Below are positions 1-14,129 of a stretch of 64,000 bases of DNA, one piece after another. Positions within the stretch are counted from its first letter, which is position 1. Each line of letters opens with the position of its first letter. The notes under the pieces were generated by a model that was given only the letters and a program-made list of their open reading frames with translations, was not told the origin of the DNA and made no database searches. The stretch covers positions 28,438,574 through 28,502,573 of the forward strand of contig VZDJ01007747.1 of the NCBI GenBank assembly GCA_008694505.1. Direction: 5' to 3'. Both the position numbers and the translations under genes were made by a program. This stretch comes from Cyanoderma ruficeps. Taxonomy: Eukaryota > Chordata > Aves > Passeriformes > Timaliidae.

Positions 1-3000
1 AAAATGTATACCAAGTAAAAGCCATGATGATATTGGTTTAAGAAAAAAACAACAGGAAGGGGAGGGAGAGGGATGTGAGGAGGAATGAACAGCCAAAATA
101 GAGAACGTGTCCTGCTATCTGTCAGAATGACAAGGTATGTGAAACCTTTTATACCTCAATATTACCTAGCTGTTGATAAACATCACTTGACAACTGAGAT
201 ATAGGAAGATATTTAGAGCCCAGCCCTAGGAAAGAATGTACCATAGCAGGAAGAGTCACTCTCTGTCCCTTTTTAAACTTTCCCCAGAGCTGAATTTTTC
301 TCACTTTTCCACAATGATTTTTTATATAAATTCTATTCTTGTTGAACTACTTTCCATACTTTTTCCTTAGATTTAACAACCCATTTTGGGGGGATTTTGA
401 GGCATTATACCTAGAGTGTGCTAGCACTGCAGAACCCAAATTTGCAGAAAAATATTTGACCTCTTCATTAACAACCTGTAGTATCTTTACAGGACTTACC
501 TAGCCTGTGCTATCATGCCCAAACTGTGCCAGGGAGCTGAGTTAACTCATTAGCAATACCAGTTAAATCAGACAAACAAAGTTGTTTTTTGATCAAATGG
601 CTAGAGTACCATATATTTTTAAGCCACTCCGTCAATCCTGATATAATGTCTTTGGAATAACAACAATATGATAACCTAATATTCCTCGTGGATATCTATC
701 CATACAAATAAACCTACAGCTCTGATCATATAGCTAGATCAGAACACAGCTACATTCTCAGTTTCAGAGTGAACGAATGGCTGTTGTCTTATGGAAGGCA
801 GAATATTTCTAATGGATAAATCAAGAACATTTTGACAGAAATGATCTGCTTGTTGTGTGCAGCTGTTCCTTGTAAGTTTCCAGATGAATAAAACTTGGGT
901 GTTATTTTTGTAGACTCAGTATGATCTGTAAGGTGACAGGAAACAATATGTGTATCTTTAATATGCAACAACAGATGAAATCCCTGTGAGCTTTCAGAAA
1001 ACATTATTGGGGCTAATGTGTTATTGTTAATGATCCTATGGCTTACCATATGTCACGACAGTAAAGTTAGCTAATGTATTCTTGGCTTTTTCAACTTCAA
1101 TTCCTTCATAAAACAAGCTGATAATGACATTAACACTAAAGAATGAAACTACAGAGGAGAAAACACTTGGTTTTGTTCCAGGGTATCAGTATTCAGACTG
1201 CATCGCATTCATTAGTATTTACAAAATTTACTTCCTCACAGTAGCTGTTTGTATAAATTCTGACCTCGATTATATATACGACCTACATGAATATGCTAGA
1301 AGGTGACATTGGAGATTGCTCATTTCCTATAATAACAGGACATGGGATTAATAAATTGTCGAATACTGTGTAATATATTCAATTAAATTTTCTCAAGTAG
1401 CAAGGAAAATAAAAAAAAAACCAAACATGCTGAATGCAAGAAAATGGAGAAGACAAACACAAACAAATAATGATGAATATGCCCAGTAGCCACTTCACAG
1501 TAATTTCTGAGCAGCAGCAAATGTCACAATTTTTGCTCTAGAAATAAGAACTTCAGAGAAAAAGTCTACAGACAAAATTTGACTCATTCTCATTAGTACA
1601 AAGATAGAACGCCAGTGTCAGTGGAATTATGCTAGAAATACCTTGGGTACAACTGGGCTCAATATCTAAGCTTCAGAAAATAAAAAATGTAGAAAACATT
1701 TTTCAGAAAATGTTTGGATTACTTATTTGGTTTTGGAATTCTGCGTTCTGCATTTTCAGATTTTTTTAAATCATTTTCCTTTATTTCTTAATTAAGATAG
1801 TAAGGGAATACATGTACATGTGAGCAGGCCCATAACCAGTCACATGCATACACAAGTTAGTCATGAATATTCCAAAGGAAAAATGGCAACTTCAGAAAAG
1901 CAATCACCATTTTCTACCTTTGTGCTGGTTTTGCATTGATTGACATTTGGTGAAAAGGAAAGAAGGAAGTGATTTTCGAAGAGAAGCTGTTAACAGCTTC
2001 CTCTGTGCTTGACAAAACCAATCAGTGGCTATTTTTGAGGACTGATGCCCTTCAAATCACAATTAGAAATTCCTCAGAGCTGTTTTGGAAAAACATATGA
2101 ATTTTTAAATGTTGAATGTTTCTGTGAATAAAAGCAAATTAAAACAACTATCAAAATTTTATGTTTTACTTTTGCCTGAATGTTCTATTGATAAGAACAA
2201 AAGAAAAAATAATTCTTTCTGGTCTGAGTAAACTAAAATCTCTTCTGGGTTATAGAAAGCCCCAACAACTTATAGGCATTTGTATAATATCACCATGCAG
2301 TGAAGTTTATAACTAATTATTCCTCTTATGGTCTAATTGCCCACTTTGCCCTTCTGACAATCCAAACCAATGAGACGTGCCATAAAAGCATTAAATTAAT
2401 ATGGTTTTCACTGTAGTGGAGCAGGTAAGGAAGTCATGTAAACAGATATCCATCTCTCCTTGTAGCCTTAGGTAGATGCCATGCTCTTTACAGGTGTTGG
2501 TCAGCACCTTAAAGCTGAGACTAGTATTTAAACTGGAGAGCTATTCCTCTGTTTAATTCCACTGTAACAATGAATAGTTTCATTAAGTCCTTTTATAGTT
2601 TTTGCTGGAAGAAAATATTCACGTTTTCAGGCATCTTTATTACAGAAGGGGATAATTTTAAAGCTAAGCAAGGAGGTCTGCTTAAATAAAACTCTGCACA
2701 GCTCCATTCAGAGCAAACAGCTGGAAGCTTAGGCTTCAATATTGCACTGACATAAAGTCAAGAAGATTTCCTTCAGTCAGGCATTGCTCTGACAAGGGGG
2801 ACATCTCACAGTAGTTTCACAGCTGTTGGTGCCTGCTTTCCAGCTGAGATCATGGCTCAAGGTGCGAGTGTTTTTTTCTTCTGTTCCCTACCACAGTAAA
2901 GTTAAATGGCATAGCTAGTACAGCAACAGTCTGCACAAAAAGGCTGCTACACTCTTTCAGTTCAAATACATCAAATGTGGATGAATTTTGCATGTTAGCA

Positions 3001-6000
3001 GGGGGGCTATGTTTGAGTTTGGGATGAGAAAGCAGTTCCTAACCATGAAGACCTACAAAATATTTTTCATGAGAAGATAGGCTGATCTTGAATGCCAGGC
3101 TTGTTTGCTAAACTCCATCTTATTTTCTCAGGATTTTTCCCTCTGGTGTTTTAAACAGCAATTTTTATAAAAGGGGGGAAATGGTGTAATAGGAATGAGG
3201 TAGTATTCATTTCTAAAGCATCCATGCATACAAAGGAAATAAGTTCATCTTCAATCAACTACTTGTCAGCCAAGAAGGAAAACATTACTGTTTTTATACA
3301 TTACCCAGCAAGTGATCCTACCTATTTCAAATACTATGACAAAACCCCTTTTGTTTCATATGGAGATTTGCTTACACTTTTGGAGACTTTCAAAAGTTTA
3401 AAGAGATACTGGTATACAATTGTTTTAATTACAATTAATTAGAAAAGTACCCCCATTCACAAATTTAATCACAGTGGTAATATAGCTTTAAAACTCTGTA
3501 ATAATTATCTCTCTAGGAGGATCTCATCACACAGGGCCTTTATTGGGCCATCTGCTTTGTCCAATAACATTCATTATAGCCTTCTAAATTTATGCAAAAT
3601 GCTATTAGGGCTAATACAGAGTCTTCAAGAGATGCAGAAATATATATATAGATCAAATAGTCAAAAAACCTCTCTAACAAGCTAAAGCACCACAAGAAAT
3701 ATATTGCTCCACACCTGTCAATAAGCAGTTAAGCATTCCTGTGCCTTCAGATAACTAAATGAAAAAGAGCATCCCTCATTTTGCAATTAGTAATAGATCT
3801 TTTTTCTTTTCGTTTCTCTCCATATGATAAATTCTTATTCACCATACTGGAGTCTACATTTGTTCATTTCATGCACTGTGGCATATCCTGGTGTCAGTGT
3901 ACACTATTTTTAGTTCCCGCATGCATTAAATTATATATTTTGTTCTGACTCAGAGGTGATTTATGGCCATTCTTCCTTTTTCCACTTCTTATCAGACAAT
4001 ATGGATAATACAGATATGCCAGTTTGTTTGAATTTATGCCCAGCACTCTCTTCTACAGCTTCTTGTTTTAATACCATATACCAGTGGGCAAAATAGTACC
4101 ATGCCTAATCCAAATGTGAATGGAAGAGATACTTGTCATCTCAGCAGCTTTTCTCCTGCTGTTCATGCAAACTTCTTCTTACTCACTTCAACACTTTGTT
4201 ACACATTTCTTCCATAAACGACAGCAAATCACTCTATTTATAATTCAAATATTAAAAAAAAAAAAAGGTGAGCACAAGTAGAGGACTGAGCATTCAGTTT
4301 TAATATACTTACATTGCTTATCTGGTACTTGGTTAGATTGCAGAATCGTCAGAATGAAAGGCAGGGTGTAGAAAACATATTTTTCTCCCTCTTGGTACAG
4401 CTCTGGCATAGTCTAATTTATGATAGCTGGAGATAAATTCAGAACATTTAAGCCTTTTTATATAGGTCTCTAGTGTTAGCTCACAATCTGGTTGCTACTT
4501 TTCACTCAGAGTGAACATAATTTTGATTTATTTTTTATTTCTCCTAAGTTTTTTGCAGAATGCTGATGTGTGCATTTACTTACAAATACCATCTTGAGAC
4601 TGACAAAGTTATCTTTAAGTAACTTTTTAATAAATATTTCCATGATTATTTTACTTTTAAAATCTTCATAATCACTAATCATTAAAAAAAAGCCAAAGTT
4701 TTGCTATAAAATCAGAAGTTTGATCTTTTTGCAGTTAAATGGAAGTGCAGCTCCTGGTTCTAACTTTAGTAAACTCATATCAAAAACAAACAAAACCACA
4801 AAAAGCTGAAAAAGGAGTTATAGCAAAGCTTTGTTCAAGAACAGAAAGAAATGGCTTTTGTAATTTGTCTTTTATTTCCACAAAATGAAATATTTTAATG
4901 TTTTCTAAACTTTTATATTTCCACATTTATGTATTCTGGATTTTTGCATGGCAAAACTCTTATGAAATAAGTGTAAGAAGAAAAGCGCACTTTTAACTAT
5001 CTGAATTTCCAGCAGAAGAAAAAATGTTATTTTATATTGAGTTCTAGGAAATACCAGAATTATTTAAAGAAAAGCATTTCAGTGATTTTTCTTCCTATAT
5101 TTTTATGAAGCTCTTTGAAAAATAAAATCAAAAGGTATAAGATGCCATATTTTGTAATGGCAATGCTGTAGTATCTTACAGGAATGTTTATGATCCCTCC
5201 AAGGGAATATGGGTCTGAAATGTTACAAAATACAATTTGAAAAATCAATTGTCTATTTTTCATGTTGCATTTCTTCAGTTACATTTACAGCTTTACTTGA
5301 GAGAATGTTTCTATTTACTTTTAAAATCTGAATTTTTTGTTTACACTAAATATGTTGCCTATGATCTGTGCTCAGCCCTTTATGGTGTTAAATATTTAAT
5401 GCTTTTCCTTAGAGCAATTATTAGTTTCTCATTAATCAATGCTTTTAAATATGTCTTCATTATAGCATTTAAGAACTTTACAGCATGAGCTGCTTGTTCC
5501 CTGACTGTCTTACAAATCTGCATGTCAATTAGCTCATGCTGACAACATGCTCTGCTCCCTTTCACTTCTATAGAAATCAAAAATACTCAGAAGCTCAGAA
5601 AAGATACCTAGAAAACTGTAAAATCAAGCCCAGCTTCCTACTGGCTCATGAGACACTAATATAAATGAGTACACCCTCTTCATAAGTATTAATTTTATTT
5701 GGCTCTCTCCTCTGCTGATAAAACATGGGACAGAAAAACTAACAGAAAGAAGGTGTTAGGAATAAGGAAATTGCTTCTCAAGGAGCTTCTCAAGGCATGG
5801 TAGCATACATGTGCATTAACGTGCATCACTATCATCCAACCCTAGTTTTCCACTCTGATTGCTATCATGTTTCAGTTTAGAGTTAGAAGTTATATTGATC
5901 TAAAAATAGAAAATGTAAATCCTTCTTACTTTGAAAATGAATGCTTTCCCCTTTTCTTCCTAATTTAAATACACACAGATACTTTTTAAGGCTTCCAGAT

Positions 6001-6897
6001 TTTCCTGGAATTTCCTGAAATACACACAACTAAAAATGTTTCAGGGGAAAATATAAGGGGTTTCATTACTACATAAAAACATTCATTTCTCTGCACCTCT
6101 TTCCTTTTTTTTCTGAAATCATATCATGTCTCTTCTTATTCCCTTTCTGAACACATTTTTATCAATTCAGGGTTTTTTCATCTCACCCAGAACTGCATGT
6201 CTTGAAACTTTTCAACAGATTTGCAGTTCAGGGAGTAATTATGGCTTTCATTTAACACACAGAAAACAAAAATAAGAAAATGTGCTTATGTGAAGCCACC
6301 AGACCCATGAAAAGACATCTCTTAATTTGAAGTCTAACCTTCTGACTAAAAGATGATTTCTCAATTTTGGAAGTTAAGGGAACACATTCAAAACACAATA
6401 GATGAATCCAGTATCTAAATGAGCTCTGTGTGTGTCTATATTTTATCTCAGCAAGGGTGCACACTTTCAAACCCCACCTTCATATAGTTTGTTTACAAGT
6501 CCTTCTAGGGTTCCCCGTTTCCTTTAGTAGATCCCCCACTCAAAGGACTGGATCTACAAAAGGATGCTTTTTGCTCCTCAGACAGATATTCGTCTCATAG
6601 TGTCATGAATGCTCCAAATGCCCACAGCTTCAAATTTTCTTCTGGTCAAGATTTTTGAGTGCTTTTATTTATTCCTGATCATCATGTTTAGAGTAGTTAG
6701 AGTTCTGATGGACATAGTTCATGTACTTTCTTCAGCTGGTTCTCTTTCTGCTAAGTCCAGCTGCTACACTCAGTCAACATACGTTTCAAAAAGGTACCCC
6801 CCACCAATTTAATGATAATCATTATTTTCAGATCTAGTTTTTAGAAATATATTTGATTTTTGGCACATGTTTACTGTACCTTTACCATCAGAAAACT
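1..6897. other. Unique AT-rich noncoding sequence
   Basis: I see no gene, RNA or recognisable mobile element here. The open frames are short (at most about 86 codons), lie on both strands, and show no family motif. Small low-complexity patches occur, such as A runs near 1411-1421 and 4254-4266 and a short AT dinucleotide run near 3641-3649. A short tandem echo of CTTCTCAAGG lies at about 5774-5795. Conserved noncoding elements could be hidden here, but they cannot be seen from one sequence. Confidence 0.6.
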
Positions 6898-6952
6898 CTT
6901 CATATAACCATATAACTCTTATAACTTCATATAACACTTCATATAACCATAT
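6898..6952. repeat. Degenerate AT-rich tandem repeat
   Basis: The 16-base unit CTTCATATAACCATAT occurs at 6898-6913 and again at 6937-6952, with partial copies of the same word in between. This is a small imperfect tandem duplication in unique sequence, probably from replication slippage. No function is implied. Confidence 0.7.
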
Positions 6953-9900
6953 TTACAACAAATTTAAAGGCTGGTCACTTTATTTGAAAATTAAAAGTAT
7001 TAAACTTATAACTTCTAAATAAATTTTTAAATACTTAAATTATTCTTGAATTTCTATTTGGCTCTTTTTGCCCAAGTTTAGCCATCAATTTTGTACCCCA
7101 ACACTGCCACAATATGTTGTTATTGCTCTCAGAAATCCTGTGTGTATAATAATATTATTCTTCTAAATTTATTGGCTACTCTTTTTGTTATTTCTGTTTG
7201 GTCTTTAGATCAAAAGAAAAAGGTGTCATTATAATAGGAATAACAAAATTACATTCTTTCTGATATGTTTTTGAAGGGTTAAAATAATAGGGTTACCTAT
7301 GTTTGAAGAAAGAGACTCCTATAAACAGCATAAATTATTATGCTTTTGCAGTAGTATAATACAACACACATTTCTCTATAATATTCTAAGAAACTATCTA
7401 CATTTAGATATTTGACACTCTGAATTATTCCACATCACAAAGGCTGTTTCTAAGAATGATGTTACATAAATGACCATAATTTGCTAGATCAGTTTGAAAT
7501 AGAATACACTTGCTGCCACGGGAAAAAAAAATCACACCTATAGCCAAACATCTTTTAGAGATTTATTCTCAACTTTGCCTTCAAATATAATTATTAAGTA
7601 GAGCCAATATCTCCAAATGGGCAATCCATACAACAGGATCTGCAGTCTAGCTGAGAAGCTGACAGTGAGTTCTTAAATGCATTACTGCAATGTGTTGACT
7701 TTCTTGTTTTTGCTGTAGTTGCAGTTTTGCAGCCACACTCAACGTAAATTGATGAGTTTCATATAAGATATTGTAAAAATACCCATTCTAATGCTTGGAC
7801 TGCCGACCAAGCAATTCCTTCCAGTTAAGCATCACTCATGTAATGTTCTTTCTCTTATGAATTTCTATTTTTATGAGTTTTTCAAGGAAACTTGCCTGGA
7901 AAATGCAATGTGGGGCTGCTCAAACATGTCTGATAACACTGGGTGTTTTGATTCAATCAGAGGTGTTCATGCTGATACAAAAGAAGTTGGCATGGTGTCC
8001 TCAGCACAATGCCCCATCAGCTTTTGTTGGGTAGGCAGAAAAACTACAGGGAAAAAAACCCTGAGTTTTCAAGATATTAGAGGCTTCTTTCACTCACCAG
8101 ACAAAAAAAAAAGCTTTGAACAAAAGCACCCCTGTATGAAATACCCACTTGTCTAACAACCAGAACACAAATAAAAATATAATAGAAAGGTTTAATAAAC
8201 AGTTTGTATCTTCCTTATAAATGCATATGATTGCTATGTGATTATCTTCACATACAGACGGCTTAGAATTATAATTAAGGTTGAGAAATGAAAATAATAT
8301 GGCAGAATAAAATCCTGCGAACCCTCAGGGAAACTACTTGCCAGTTTTAAGTATCCCTGATGAAAGTCTAGTATACAATACAAAATGATAAAGGGAGGAC
8401 ATGAGAAACACCCTGAAAAGTAGTATTTCATTCTGCTAGGCACTGACTGCAGACACAACCCCTAATCAAACACTTTGGAGAAGTGCCAGCGACAGGGTGA
8501 GAGAAAGCAGAAAATTCCTCCACAGAACACTGTATGGTTGAAATCAACAGTAAATGAATCCTGATACTACTAAGGGAAAGTAGTTTCATGTGACATACCT
8601 CCCTCATTCTTGGTCAAGTTTAAAGTTTAAAGGTAGTTCATGTCACACAGAAATGTCTTAGTGGTTGATACCAAGGGCAAACTGACCCAGTGACAGAGTT
8701 TGATGGTGGCCAGAGTGGAGGCACATGGAAGCTTAAGAACAGGGAAGCACAGAGGCCATTTTGTCCAAATATCTTTTCAGTATCCAGCTAAGGTGCCTTT
8801 GTCTACTCCTTTTTGACCCTGGGTTAACAGCTAACAAGTGAAATACCTAGGTGTTATCCATTGCTCTTCAGGGCAGTAAGGGCAATGGCTTTCTGCCACA
8901 CTGAGAACACATTTTGTCCCTAACATAGAATTTTGAAGGCATAAAAGGAGAAACAATGGTTCAAATAGTAATAAAAATGAAGAGTAGTCAAGAGGGCATT
9001 CAGAGACCAAGCAGGACAACAAAGGTGTCAGAAACAGGTGTGGATAAGAGAACTAGTAACACAGCTGGATAAAGCCCAGCAGCTCCTGTGAAAAGAAATG
9101 CTCTCACTAAGGCAGGGCATTGAAGGAATTCAGCGCACACCATGCCCCTTGTGACCTGAGCGGACCACGTGCTGCAGGAGAAGAAAAGCACGTTCTTTCC
9201 AATCCTCACCCGAGAAGGATCACCACATCAGCCTCTGCTCTATCAGAGTCTTTGAAGAATCCTGACAAATACTGGATACTTTGCCCATTCCCAAACTGTG
9301 ATACGATACTATACAATGGTGTTCTAATGGTTTGCTAATTTCAAAGGCAATGTTTGGTTTGTCAGGAAGATTAATTTTAAAAATAATAAGTGCAAAACAG
9401 TCAGATGTATGGGAAGGAGAATGATGTTGTCATTGTCATGAGGGGTTGGCAAGAAAGTGAAACACATTTTTATTCATTTATTTAATAGATAGTAAGAAAA
9501 CCTGGCACTATTCATTTGAATCTGTGATGATTTCAAAGGCAGAACTCATACCTCTAGACTCTGAAATTCCTGATTTTTTTTTAATCATTATATTATTATC
9601 TCCAGAATAGCTTCTGAATTGAGTATTGCTCTTTAAAGGAGAAAAAAGTAAAAAATCAGAACCTGAGTAGAAGGCCAAAGAGCAGACTATAAAAAGTTTC
9701 CCTCATTTTAACAAGCTTCAGACAACTCCTTTGTTGTATAAGCACTTTACCATCAAAATATTTTAAAATATTTTAGAAATTATTATATACCTATGGTATT
9801 TCTAAAATGAAAGCACATCCCAGGCAAAACAGAGTCAAAGTTAAGTGGGAAGCCAGTACACAGCAGCACATTGCCTAAATACATGGAAAAGAAAATTTAT

Positions 9901-12900
9901 TTCTAGAAAACTGAAATATCTTCCAAATTTTATTCCTTCTCTCTCTTTTATTCTCTCCTCAGCAAGGAAATGGAAATGGAAAATAATGTCTTCATTCTCA
10001 ATATTTCTCAGAATGACAATACAAAACCACAAAGAGAGTGAGCTTATTGAAAGTAGAAGGGTCAACTTCAGAAAAAGAATCAATCAAATCAATTATTTGT
10101 GAATCTGAACTTCCAGGAATCTTGAGAGATTGGATCTGACAATTAGATATAATCAAGTCATCCCTTTTATAGGCTTGCAAATGTTATTTTAAAATACTGA
10201 GACATTTCTTCACCATAGTAGTGTTAGCAGCAGTCCCTCTTTTCAAGTAGGTGAAAGGAAAAAAAAGGGAAATTACCGGTTTTGTATAGATGGAGAACTA
10301 TAGTTGGCACAAACTGAGACATAAACTAAATGCCAGCAGACTCCCAGAGGCAGAATGCAGAAGAGTTTTCTGACATATTTCTCTGCTTTAAACAACTACA
10401 ATGCTTAACATCTTGAAAAGCTATACCTAGTCAATATTTATTACACATTTCAGATTTAAAGCACATAAAAAATAAAGCTTTATTTTACCAGTGCCAAGAA
10501 AAAAAAATGGACTCTGTTTCTACCATCATAATATCTGCAGCAGACATTCGGAGTGAACTTACCACCCCCACCATCTACACAGGTAGATTTAGAGTAAAAG
10601 AACCAACAAACACATATTTCCCTCCCACCCCCACTTTAAGGTAGACCCAAAATGAATTTTTTTATACTTAGTTTTCTTCTGAGAAATAAAAGAATTTGCT
10701 ATTTTTGTTGCCTAAGATTCAGTCTCATAATCTCAGTTTATTGGATAAATGATAAAAAGGAATTCACAAGCAGAACAAAGTTCTTTGCTGCAAAACTGCC
10801 TCATAATAGTGGAAAATACAGTGTGAAAACAGTCTCTTTTCCTTACTTTCCACACATTCAACCACAGCTGATCTCATGGCTCTTTTGCTGTCAAATAAAT
10901 TGCGGGAAAACCTTACAAGCATAGTAACGAATGTTAAGGTGAGCATTGTGTGATCCTGAGTGATACCTGCCAGTTCTGCACCAGCAGGGTATGGATGTCT
11001 GGATGAAAACAGATTGAGTGTCGAAAAGCCAAGACTTACTCCTTTCACTGAATTCCCTGAAATGAAAGGAGAGAGATGAAGGCTGAGGTGTCCTCATTCT
11101 TCCCCAGAAGTTTCAATGCAATGAAAAACTACAGATTTGCACAAACTGAGACATAAAATAAAAACACCAGCACTGTTCCATGTATGATCAGACCAATGTC
11201 TGATCAAACATAAAACAGTGAAAGAAAAATAAAAAAATTTGGAATTTCCATTAGTAACTCTATTTAAAATGTCATATTGTCTTTAAGAAACTATTATTTT
11301 AATTACAGTTTTACCAAAAAAAATCTAGAAAGTTTGAAGGCAAGATACTTTCAAACACTCTATTCCCATCTGTTACCAGTCAGGGCAAAACAGAAGCATG
11401 GCAGAATATTCACTAAGGTTTCTACTTTAAATAAAAATATTTTTTATTTAATACAATTTCAGTGTATTTTGAAATATTACAGAGTAAAAGTGTCTTAAAT
11501 TATTCAATTTGCTTTTTGTCACCCAAGTTGTTATGTTATTTCCTAGGTGTTTTTCTAAAATTTTGCAATTCTTAACTGCTTATTGCTTAGATTGCCCCTT
11601 CAAGAAAAACTTCTAGTGGCATGTAATTATATTATAGTATAAAAACAACTACATAATGTTTAGAGAAACATGTCCAAAATAAATTTAAAAAAAAAAAAGC
11701 AAACCAAACAAAACAGGTATATGGAAAGAGAATATTGTCTGAAGTTTCCGCATTCCAATGTATCACTGCATACCCTGGAAATGTTTACAATCGATGTATG
11801 GAAAAACTAAATTTGACATCTAAGCCAGAGTTTGGACTTTTGTGTTCAGAGATAGATAGTTCAATGAGAAGGGCATTGCTTTCCATAAACATTACATAAA
11901 TAATAGGCTGTTCAAAGCATTACATCTAAAAGTTTCCAAGTGCATCTGAGGATGAACTGGGCTCTTTGGATCATTTTAACAAAGTGAAGCCTCAGGAAAA
12001 AAAAGAGATATATTAATTATGTATCAAAAAATAGTGGCTATTCCTTCAGGTTTGTGCATTTTAATTGAGAACGCCCATTTAAAATAAAGATGAACAATCA
12101 GTTATGTCACTGCATATAGGACAAGAATGTCAAAGATAGCAGGATTAGTTGCAGCGTCCCCTATTGTGCTGCAAAGTAGACAACATCTATTTCAAAGCAT
12201 TGGAAGTGGGATCTTTTCCTCTTAAAAATGAAATGTGAAAAAATAAAGTGTTTTGATACCTATTAAAGATACATGGAAATCAGTTTTGGTAGGTGCTGTT
12301 AATATGTGCTGCTTCCCCTTAGTTTGAAAGTTAATCAGAACACCTTAAAAACACATAATTATTTTTTTAAAACTCATATTTCTTCTTTTATCCTCAATAA
12401 GCACACAGGTCTTCACATATGGCTGATTTATGGAGACTGTTTCACAGAAAGAATTGTCACTTGCTTCTGTTTAAATTGGGGTCTGGAAGGCTATGTGTAA
12501 CAGCATTCCTGATAATTGGTTCTATTATGAAGCACTGTCATGGCAAATTTTCTAACACAAAACAGACTGCATAACACCACCTCCCAGGAAAAAAAACACA
12601 ACAGTATCCTGCCTCAGCAACACAAATTTATATTCTAATTACATAGAGTAAATGCAATTATACCTCAAATAATGCAGGTGCCAAACCTGAAATTTGGAGT
12701 ATGTATTTTAAACAATACAGAGTTGCCACAGAGTTTAAAACTAAGACATGAAACACTATTCTTCTCTAAGAGAAAGAAGAAAAGCATTCTTCTGTCTTTT
12801 CAAAGTGTACTACACTGCTATATTTTTCTTTTTTAACTCACTCTCTAGCAGACCTTTGCTACTTCATTAAAACATTTTTCAACATGTCATATATATCTGT

Positions 12901-14057
12901 GGAGTAGCAAACCCTAGTTTATTCACGGTGAGTGGCTAACCTTTCTCAAAGCAATTTAGCAACATTTCTCCTTTCTTCCTTTTATAAAATCTCATCTGAA
13001 TGGCTCTGAAGCAGAACTGGGTAAGAATTGACCTAAACATAAACCTTTTAAAGATTAGAAAAGGAAAACTTGGGGATTTATTTATTTGTCTTGGTTCTGG
13101 TACATCAGCTTTGCTTTGATTCTAATTTTCATGCTTTATTCTGTCATCCAGATCTAGCTAGCACTATAAAAAGTTTTCATTGTAAAATTGCTCTCATACT
13201 GTTTCAAGTGAGAATGAAACCAAGTTTCCCAAAAGCTATCACATAACATGTTTTTAGAATACAAACATCTTAATTTATAATGGCCTTCACACATACAGAG
13301 ATTCTCCTCCAAACCATCAACAAAAATTTCAATACTTTTATTTAGGATATGACACTTGTTTTCAAGCAGTGTGCGATGGTTTGGATGGAATGAAAAATTC
13401 AGCTAACAAAAATTCCGAAAGAAATTAAGTAAAAAGCAATTCAAACATTACTTACAAAAAGCAATATTTCAGTTTGCATACTTTATTTGGACAAATTACA
13501 TATTTCTTTTCCAACATTTAATCGCTACATTTCCTTATTGCAGACAACATTTCATCATATTTGGTCAAAATTCTCAAGGTCTCAGGAGAATCCTTACAAA
13601 GTTACAGGCCAAATATCCTTGATTATATGTTAGTCACCCTTCATATAAATAATGAAAAGTCCTCAGATTGGTCTTTTAAGGGTAGTCTATAGCTATAAAT
13701 ATGTATACAGAATTACTACAAGGTTTTTCAGTGTAAAATTCCCATTTTTCACTTTTATCTTGGAGTTGAAACTATGGTGATCTGAATTGTAGATCAGGGA
13801 GTAATAAAAGGAGCTCACAGTAGTACCTGGGCAAAGTACTGGCTGGGCAGCAGAACAGTCTTTTCCCTGCTGGGATTCCCAACTATGCTTCATACCAACC
13901 AGCTCTAGGGTAAGTTTAACGATAGAGGTACCTTATTTTCTCAGCCAAAAAGGAAGAGATTTTCTACCTGGCAGCCAGGACATGCCTTGGATTAAAACAG
14001 AAGATGACAAAGGCTCACCTGACCACTGTATGACCCACAGTGAATTTGAAAATAAAA
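6953..14057. other. Unique noncoding sequence
   Basis: I find no supported gene or confidently named repeat. A 121-codon frame starts at 7791, but its translation has no recognisable domain and no flanking splice or coding signal. Two slightly CpG-containing patches (about 9100-9240 and 10890-11100) stand out from the AT-rich background; they show no identifiable product. A 19-base word, GCACAAACTGAGACATAAA, occurs exactly at 10307-10325 and 11139-11157. It resembles a word near the 3' end of CR1 elements, so these may be tiny CR1 relics. Confidence 0.5.
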
Positions 14058-14076
14058 NAAATGTGTATAAGAGACA

Positions 14077-14080
<4 letters not shown>
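14058..14080 (-). other. Tn5/Nextera adapter remnant next to single N (assembly artefact)
   Basis: A single N at 14058 is followed at 14059-14077 by AAATGTGTATAAGAGACAG. The Tn5 mosaic end used in Nextera library adapters is AGATGTGTATAAGAGACAG, so 18 of 19 bases match. Three bases later a 46-base A run begins. Read on the minus strand, the order is poly-T, AAC, then CTGTCTCTTATACACA and onward to the N, which is what read-through of a short library fragment into its adapter would give. I read this as untrimmed adapter built into the assembly during gap closing, not genomic DNA. A chance 18/19 match beside an N is very unlikely. Confidence 0.93.

Positions 14081-14126
<46 letters not shown>
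14081..14126. repeat. Poly-A homopolymer, 46 bases
   Basis: An uninterrupted run of 46 A residues directly follows the adapter remnant. No LINE or processed-pseudogene body can be recognised upstream, so it does not look like a retroposon tail. Its length is probably unreliable because it borders an assembly scar. Open frames that read through it as poly-lysine or poly-phenylalanine are artefacts. Confidence 0.9.

Positions 14127-14129
<3 letters not shown>

Noticed and set aside
7791..8156. 121-codon plus-strand frame
   Set aside because: No recognisable domain, no coding-like composition, no partner exons. Frames of this length are expected by chance in 64 kb.
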